Source of the DNA: Manihot esculenta
Taxonomy: Eukaryota > Streptophyta > Magnoliopsida > Malpighiales > Euphorbiaceae
Assembly: GCF_001659605.2 (NCBI RefSeq)
Contig: NC_035168.2
Coordinates: 5,760,058-5,824,057, forward strand
DNA: 64,000 nucleotides
Reading direction: 5' to 3'
In this document: positions 58,019 to 64,000 of the stretch, piece by piece
Layout of the letters: each line of letters opens with the position of its first letter
How positions within the stretch are numbered: position 1 is the first letter of the stretch
Program-made: the position numbers and the translations under genes
Notes under the pieces: generated by a model
The model's database searches: none
Told to the model about the DNA's origin: nothing
Seen by the model: only the letters and a program-made list of their open reading frames with translations

Positions 58019-61000
58019 CATCTTATTTCTGTTATTCAAATGCAAAGGACAACTCACTTAAAATATGTGTGTATATGTATGGTGATTCTTCAATGGCACT
58101 ACTTGTAAAATTAATAAAAGAAAGGCCATTGTTATATTCGTCAATGACACCTGTGGAAACTATTTAAAAGTTGAAATTTGAATTTACTGATTAGAGTTTA
58201 ATATTTTAAAAAATAATTGTGACGAAAGAAAAAAAGAAAAGAAACAGGCTCTTATTAATTTTAATTTTCAAGTAAATATTTTATTATTTAAAAAATGTAT
58301 AAATTGATAGGTTATGCAATTATATTGTAATTTTATTTAAAAAATAAATTTATTCTTATTTTTTTCAATAAATTATATTATTTTAATAATTTTAACTACT
58401 ACCATGAACATACATATTCAACCGTGATATTGTATAGTTTTATATTAATATTATATTATATTAATTTTCTACTTGGATTTTTAGTAATATAAATAATTTG
58501 TTAGTATAATGTTATATACAAAACTTTACAAATATACATTAACAGAAAAAAAAACTATTTATTATAAAAAAGCGACATCAATATGCTGTTTCGCAGAATC
58601 TTGAACTCATTCCATTACATCTACGATGATTGGCGTACAGATATAATATTCTACCAATAATCATTCCAATAATAAATCAATAAAAACCAAACCTAAAGTT
58701 TATTTCTTAATATTCTTATTATTATCATCATTACTAAATTAAATATGAACTTGATTGAAATTCATGCATTTGAAGTTGGTAAATAAAATAAATAAAAACA
58801 ACTTTGTATATAGATGAAATTAAAGAAACAAGAAGAAAGGAAAGAGGGAGGGGATGATGGGGATCTTCCTTTCAAAGTGGGTCAATTGTTGGGGGCCTAA
58901 GTTTGGATAGGTCTAGGTACTTCCTCTTCTATAATTTTTATTATTTTAAAATTATTATTTATTTTTTAAAATTTTAATAATATATAAAATTTTATTTTAT
59001 TTTTAAGAAAATTTTTAAAATATCTCTTAATATTTAATAAAATTTTATGTATTTAAGATAATATAATAAAAAAATTATAAAATAAAGAAATTATCTTATT
59101 TAGAAATATCTTTTAATATTTAATAAAATTTAATGTATTTAAGATAATATAATTATAACATGTTATGCTTATTTTTTTTTAAATATTTTTTATTAATATC
59201 ATTGACACTAATTTATTTAAAACCTTTAATTCAATTCATATTAGTATAAGTCTATTTCTAAAGAATTTTTTTTTTGAATTTTTTTATAAAAAAAGTAAAT
59301 ATTAATTTTAAATGTAAAATATAAAAAAAGTAATCGTCAACCTTCACTTACATGTGGCTATTTTCTTATTTTTATAGTTTATAAAATAATTTAACCGTTA
59401 AAATAAACACTTCTTAGTAGTTAATTAATAACAAAATCGAGAGGAACAAAATCCATGAATGTTGGCAAGTGGGGCCATGGGAGGATGTGAAAGTAATTAT
59501 AGTGAAAGTGATCATAGTACAAATGTTTCTTTTTTTTTTTTAACTTAAATTCTAATCACAAATTGTTATTAGGAGATAGCAGCATTGAGATTAAACTGAA
59601 AAAATTCATTAAATTAATTTAAAATTTTAGTTTAATTTTTTTATTATTTTTAATTTAAAATTTTTTAATTATTTTAATTTAATTTATTTTTAATAAAAAA
59701 AATTAAAAAAATTAAATCGAATTGTTTAGTAATAATAGTATATTATTTTTAAATTTTAAAATATTAAAAATAAAGTGTTTAACTAATTAAATTAAATCGA
59801 ACTAAATTAGATTAGTTTAATTAAATTTTTTTCATCTAAAATTAATTTAATTTAATTTAAAATTTTTTAATTTTGATTTATTCGATTTAATTTAACTTTA
59901 CACTAATTGTTATCGGATGAGTTTCATATATAATTTTTTAACTTTTGACTAGAGAAAAAGTATATCATGGGTAGAAACGATCATTTGCTTAGGTTGAATT
60001 TAAAATTCAACTGGATTAAATAAATTGAAATTTTAGTATTTATAAAATGGAATCGAATTAATTTTGAGTATAAATCAATTTGAATCGAACTGATTTGATT
60101 CAGTTCGGTTTAATTAATATTTTTTTTTATTTTTTACATCTTATTTTTAATATTTTTAAAATTTAAATTAAATATTTAAATTTTAATTATAATATAATTT
60201 TTTTTATATTATTAAAAATAATATTTATAACTAATTAGGTCAGTTCAATTTTATTTATTTTCTATTAAAATAACTGAAATTTTTAAAAATAAAAATCGAA
60301 CTAAATTAAAAGAATAAAAATTAAATTAATTCAGTTCGGTCGATTTTTATTATTTAAATCGAGTATAATTTTATTTTTTATAATAAATAATCTAAAATTT
60401 TCAATATTTTGGTAATCTAATCCAAATGTTTATAGCTATGATTGAAAATCCAATTTCATATTCTTGTTTGCATAATCAAGTCATTGTACAGCTATAAAGC
60501 CATTCTTTTTTATAAGCAAAATTCAAATAATAATAATAATAATGAGTGATTAGCTTAGAGAAATAATGCTATTGAGACCTTAACAGCTCAAAAGCCACAC
60601 ACATTGGCCTCTTATAGGAAAGCCAAAGATTTAAAAAAAAAAAAAAGTTGCTAATTCATTCTTAGACATTATATTCATCAAGAATTTGGTTAGCTTCACA
60701 TGGGTTATCATTCAGACTGTGGGGAATTTTAAAAACTTATTATTCATTTACTTAAACTAATTAATCAATTAATTCATTTATTTTTAAAAATATATTAACT
60801 AATACATATTTTTCTAAATTATTTTATTTTAAATAAAATTGATATTTAAGTAATTAATTATTTTAATGCAATAATAATGCTTGTTTTCTTGTAATGATAA
60901 CTCCTAATACTAATTAGTATAATGAATAATGTGTGTTTAGAATAATATCCATTCCACCATTAGACAAAAATCCAAAATAATAGAAAAAAAATTAGAATAA

Positions 61001-61020
61001 AACAATTAATATATAATAAT
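58019..61020. other. AT-rich intergenic DNA
   Basis: Very AT-rich. 59580-60400 repeats AATCGAACTAAATTA and TTCAGTTCGGTTTAATT words on both strands, a style common in worn plant MITEs. At 59007-59160 a unit around TCTTTTAATATTTAATAAAATTTnATGTATTTAAGATAATAT is duplicated. No gene. Confidence 0.5.
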
Positions 61021-61024
61021 AATA

Positions 61025-61500
61025 TGAGATCTAGAAAATAGGATTTAAAATGCGTTCTCTAAAAAAGCGTCTATTTTGAGAGAGGTGTGTTCCTCTCTTT
61101 TTATCCTTTTTTTTTTTTTCAGTAACGTGTCCTCCTTACTGGTACAGGACCACCTTTTCTTCCGTATGGGCTAATACGTACGGATAATGCGATGATCCAT
61201 CCTGTATCAGGCGGTCATTTAATGTCCTCCAGCGCGAGAACGAACGGCGTTGCAAAGCGACTGGGCTTATTGTCCTTTTTTCTCATGACAGGGTTGGGGA
61301 GAAAAAGGCTAATTCTAAGAGAGGCCGGATCTCAGGTCCGAATGGGCCGGACTGGTCCGACTGTCGGGTTTAACAGGAGTCTGTTCTTGAAGCGGAGTGG
61401 AATGGACCGGGCTCGGTCGGAAAGCCTTGAGGTCTCCAAGTTGCGGACTATCCTTATGGACCTAACCAGGGCCCGAGGTAAAGAAATCTGGTGGTTATCA
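61025..61500 (-). mobile_element. LTR-like relic related in layout to the 15.8-21.8 kb element
   Basis: A GC-rich island in AT-rich DNA. Its right part (GAAAGCCTTGAGGTC ... GACCTAACCAGGGCCCGAGG, then AAAGAAATCTGGTGGTTATCA) parallels in order and words the end of the 680-bp LTR (GAAGCCTTCGGATC ... GGGCCTGGCC ... GAAGAAATCCAGCGATCATCA-like). The end TTATCA resembles GATCATCA. The left limit (perhaps TGAGATCTAG at 61025) and the target duplication are uncertain. Probably a diverged solo LTR of the same group; the strand is by analogy. Confidence 0.4.
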
Positions 61501-61509
61501 TATAATAAT

Positions 61510-62822
61510 TGTATTTTGATAGTAATAAATTATAATAATTTTATGTGAATTCATTATAATTAATAGTTAAATTTTATTTGCTATAATAAAACAATTTCTA
61601 AAAAAAGGTAGGGAAGTTTTACTTATGATTGAAGTGATTTTATATACACCAACCACACACTTATTCAATTAATAATTAATAAATTAATAAATTAATAATA
61701 ATATACGATTAAAAAAATAATATTCAATTCAAATTAAAATAATAATAAAAAATTACTGGATAAAAATTATTTAAATTAGATTAGAAATTTTAATTAATAT
61801 TATTTGATTAAAATAATATAAAAAAAATAAAGTTAAAAATTAAAAAATTTTATTAAAAACTTTTAAAAATTAACATGTCTGTTTCTGTCAATTAAAGAAA
61901 AACTATTATAAAAAAATTTTAATATGTAAAATTATAAAAATATTTAAAAATATAATTAAAATATAAAATTAATTTCTAAACAATAAAATATTTATATCAA
62001 ATTTTATTATAGACTTGTGTTTCTCGTTATATTTTTAAAAATTATAAATTTTAAAATTTTTTTAAAAAATTATCATGAATTTTCATTGAATATAAATAAT
62101 AAAAATTTCATTTAATTTAAGTCTACATTAAATATAAGATTAATTATTTTATGTTAAATAATTAATTAAATTCTTTAGACTTTTAGAAAGACAATCACTC
62201 ACCATAGAGGATCATGGTAGCAAAAACCAAAATTAACAAATTAAACTTATCTGATGCTCTCTTTGGAAATCGTTTAAATCACGAGAGAATTTCTCTTTCT
62301 AAAAAATCACCTAGAAAGTCATCTAAAAGCAAAAATCTTTACTCCTTGTAATTTAGGTTTTTGGAAAAGAAAAGAAGAAAAAGAAAAAGATAATTAGAAG
62401 GAAATGGAGATTAATTAGAAAAGACATTAGAAGCGGTCAGTGGCAGTTGTAGATAAATGACAGTTGGAACTGAGAAAAGAGAATGGGACCCTATTGAAGT
62501 AGAACAGATACCTCTTCAATCAATCATGTCTCTTCTTCTCTTTCCCTATATACTCTCTCTTTCTCTCACCTACACACACTTTACAATGGATTCTCTGCTT
62601 TGTGCTCCCTTGCCCATGAACTGAGGTTCAAGAATTCATAGATTTATTCCTCTTTCTTGGTATGAGATTTCATGTTTCTGTTTCTCTTTTGTGTATTTGG
62701 TTAAAGGATTTGTGGGTTCTTGAAATTTCAGGTATGTATAGACGCAGTTCTTGATCATAGAAGGAGAAGGAGAAGAATGAGGTTTCTTAAAATGGGTTGA
62801 TTTGATTTTTGTAATATCTCCC
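61510..62822 (+). promoter_or_regulatory. IQD upstream region and 5' leader
   Basis: 61510-62160 is AT-rich with no feature. From 62400 GC rises; CTATATACTCTCTC at 62546 is a likely TATA box followed by a CT-rich initiator region. TTCTTG before GTATGAG at 62660 and TTTCAG before GTATGTATAG at 62731 could bound a short 5' UTR intron. These sites are inferred. Confidence 0.4.
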
Positions 62823-64000
62823 ATGGCAAAGAAGATTTGCTTGTTTGTTTGGTTCAAAAGGCTGTTTGATTCTGAGGGAAAACCAAGAACAGAGAAGGTT
62901 TAGTCTTTTTTATTATCTTCTGTTCTTCCTTTCAAATCAAACATTTTCTAAAATCTTTCATTTTCTTGTTCTGAAAACAGAGATCATTTAGGTGGAGATG
63001 GATTCTTAGAAGTCTAAAGTTTAAACAACGCCCTGTGCTGCCAAGCCTTCCATCACATAAGAACCAAAGGTTAATAGATGAAGCAACAGAAAAGCAAAGA
63101 AAGTTTGCTATGACTGCAGCCCTGGCGACGAAAGCTGCGGCTGAGGCTGCGGTTGCTGCAGCTCAGGCTGCTGCTGAGGTTGTCAGGCTCACTGGTTCTT
63201 CTCAATCTCGTTTTCATTTCACCAAGAAAGATGAACACTTCGCTGCCATTAAAATACAGAGTGCTTTCCGTGGATTTCTTGTAAGCTTACAGCAATCCTT
63301 AATCTTCTCTGTACCTAAATATTTTATTTTCTCACTGCACAAGCACTCTGCACAAGCACAATGCCATTTCAGAAATGGAATTTTGCAACTACTTGTGCCA
63401 AAATGTAAGCATGCATTAGCCTATTGAAAATTTGAAAGCTATTGAAGCAGGCTAGGAAAGCTTTGCGAGCATTGAAGGGACTGGTGACGCTTCAAGCCAT
63501 TGTCCGAGGGCAAGCTGTTAGAGAACAAGTAGTCGTGAAACTGAAGCGTTCGCCATCAGATGCAAAGATGCTGTCACGGGTCCGAGCGAAAAGCATTCTT
63601 GATATAGATAACATTGGTAATGAAGGGGGAAATAAACAATTATCCAAGTTGAAGGAGTTGGGAGACATGGACAATATGGTATGCTGACTTCATTCTTGAA
63701 CTTCTGTTTTCTGGAAATGCAATTGAAATTGGAGAGAAGGTTTCGTGCAATTTAACGATTATTTTTCAAAATCTGGTACTTTTATGGACAGCTTGAATGC
63801 AAAAGCCAAAGAAGTTGGGATTACAGCAAGCTTTCAAAGGAAGACATGGAAAGCCTATGGTTCAAAAAGCAAGAGGCTAGCATTAAAAGAGACAGAATGA
63901 TGAAATTCTCTTTTTCGCAAAGGGTAATTTTATCTCATAAGCTATACCTTGGTTTTTTCTTTTTTACTTTTTTCGTCTTCGTTCTCATGTTCTAATTCTG
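62823..64000 (+). CDS. IQ67-domain (IQD) calmodulin-binding protein, 5' part (cut by window edge)
   Basis: Four exons are visible: 62823-62897, 62981-63280, 63451-63678 and 63792-63923, all phase 0 with GT-AG borders; a further exon must lie right of the window. The protein starts [20 protein letters not shown], the usual IQD N terminus with a KRLF-type motif. A basic stretch ([16 protein letters not shown]) follows, then an Ala-rich helix ([20 protein letters not shown] at 76-95). The IQ67 domain comes next: IQ1 [18 protein letters not shown] at 113-130 and an IQ2-like [16 protein letters not shown] at 136-151. The intron splits IQ1 between FRGFL and ARKAL in phase 0, a hallmark of the family. 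IQD proteins bind calmodulin and act as scaffolds at microtubules, plasma membrane or nucleus. The ATG at 62823 has a CCCATGG context. Which IQD number it is cannot be told. Confidence 0.92.

Noticed and set aside
61192..61548. 118-codon plus-strand frame
   Set aside because: It lies in the LTR-like relic and runs out into AT-rich DNA; composition only reflects the GC-rich island.
1..64000. tRNA, rRNA or known snRNA genes
   Set aside because: I looked for T-loop (GGTTCGAATCC-type) words with matching stems and for conserved rRNA blocks and found none convincing; a tRNAscan run would settle this.

Overview
The window is nuclear DNA of a eudicot plant. Genes have long AT-rich introns with GT-AG borders, intergenic DNA is very AT-rich, and transposable elements of several classes lie between and inside the genes. 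The encoded proteins (KOBITO1-like, plant GPT, P-class PPR proteins, purple acid phosphatase 16-like, IQD) are land-plant types. A rosid such as Euphorbiaceae would fit, but I cannot fix the family from sequence alone.

Layout. 1-4.3 kb: 3' half of a KOBITO1/ABI8-type glycosyltransferase-like gene, with LINE and subterminal-repeat debris in its intron. 7.0-15.1 kb: a complete 11-exon GPT (ALG7/DPAGT1) gene for the first step of the N-glycan lipid precursor, with a Tourist-like MITE in intron 2. As I recall, the Arabidopsis homologues (At2g41451 and At2g41490) are also neighbours, so this pair may be conserved synteny. 15.8-21.8 kb: a young, non-coding Ty3/gypsy-type LTR element on the minus strand with two 680-bp LTRs, a PBS, a polypurine tract and large internal tandem arrays. 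21.9-23.7 kb: a MULE-type MITE and a LINE-like tail. 26.3-28.0 kb: an intronless P-class PPR gene (At1g08610 type). 29.2-32.8 kb: a decayed PTAR1-like (protein prenyltransferase alpha-repeat) gene. Near 34.9 kb: a scrap of an S9 oligopeptidase gene. 36.1-37.8 kb: a second intronless PPR gene (At3g04760 type). 40.8-43.2 kb: a two-exon minus-strand gene of unknown function. 45.0-47.3 kb: a 2.2-kb solo LTR full of TTCGGCCGCCGAA motifs. 49.9-51.0 kb: a second MULE-type MITE with a TTC-repeat core. 51.1-52.0 kb: an internally deleted LINE. 53.4-58.0 kb: a five-exon PAP16-like metallophosphoesterase gene carrying a complete TRIM element in intron 2. 62.8-64.0 kb: the 5' part of an IQD calmodulin-binding protein gene, cut by the window edge.

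The genes do not form a pathway or cluster; this is ordinary plant gene order. KOBITO1-like and GPT both concern glycan metabolism but are not known to act together. The two PPR proteins are predicted organellar RNA-binding factors. I found no tRNA, rRNA or CRISPR and no evidence of a new multi-gene system. The most informative content is the mobile DNA: five elements have ends and target-site duplications that can be read directly, and two MULE-type elements independently carry a purine/pyrimidine triplet-repeat core between long inverted repeats.
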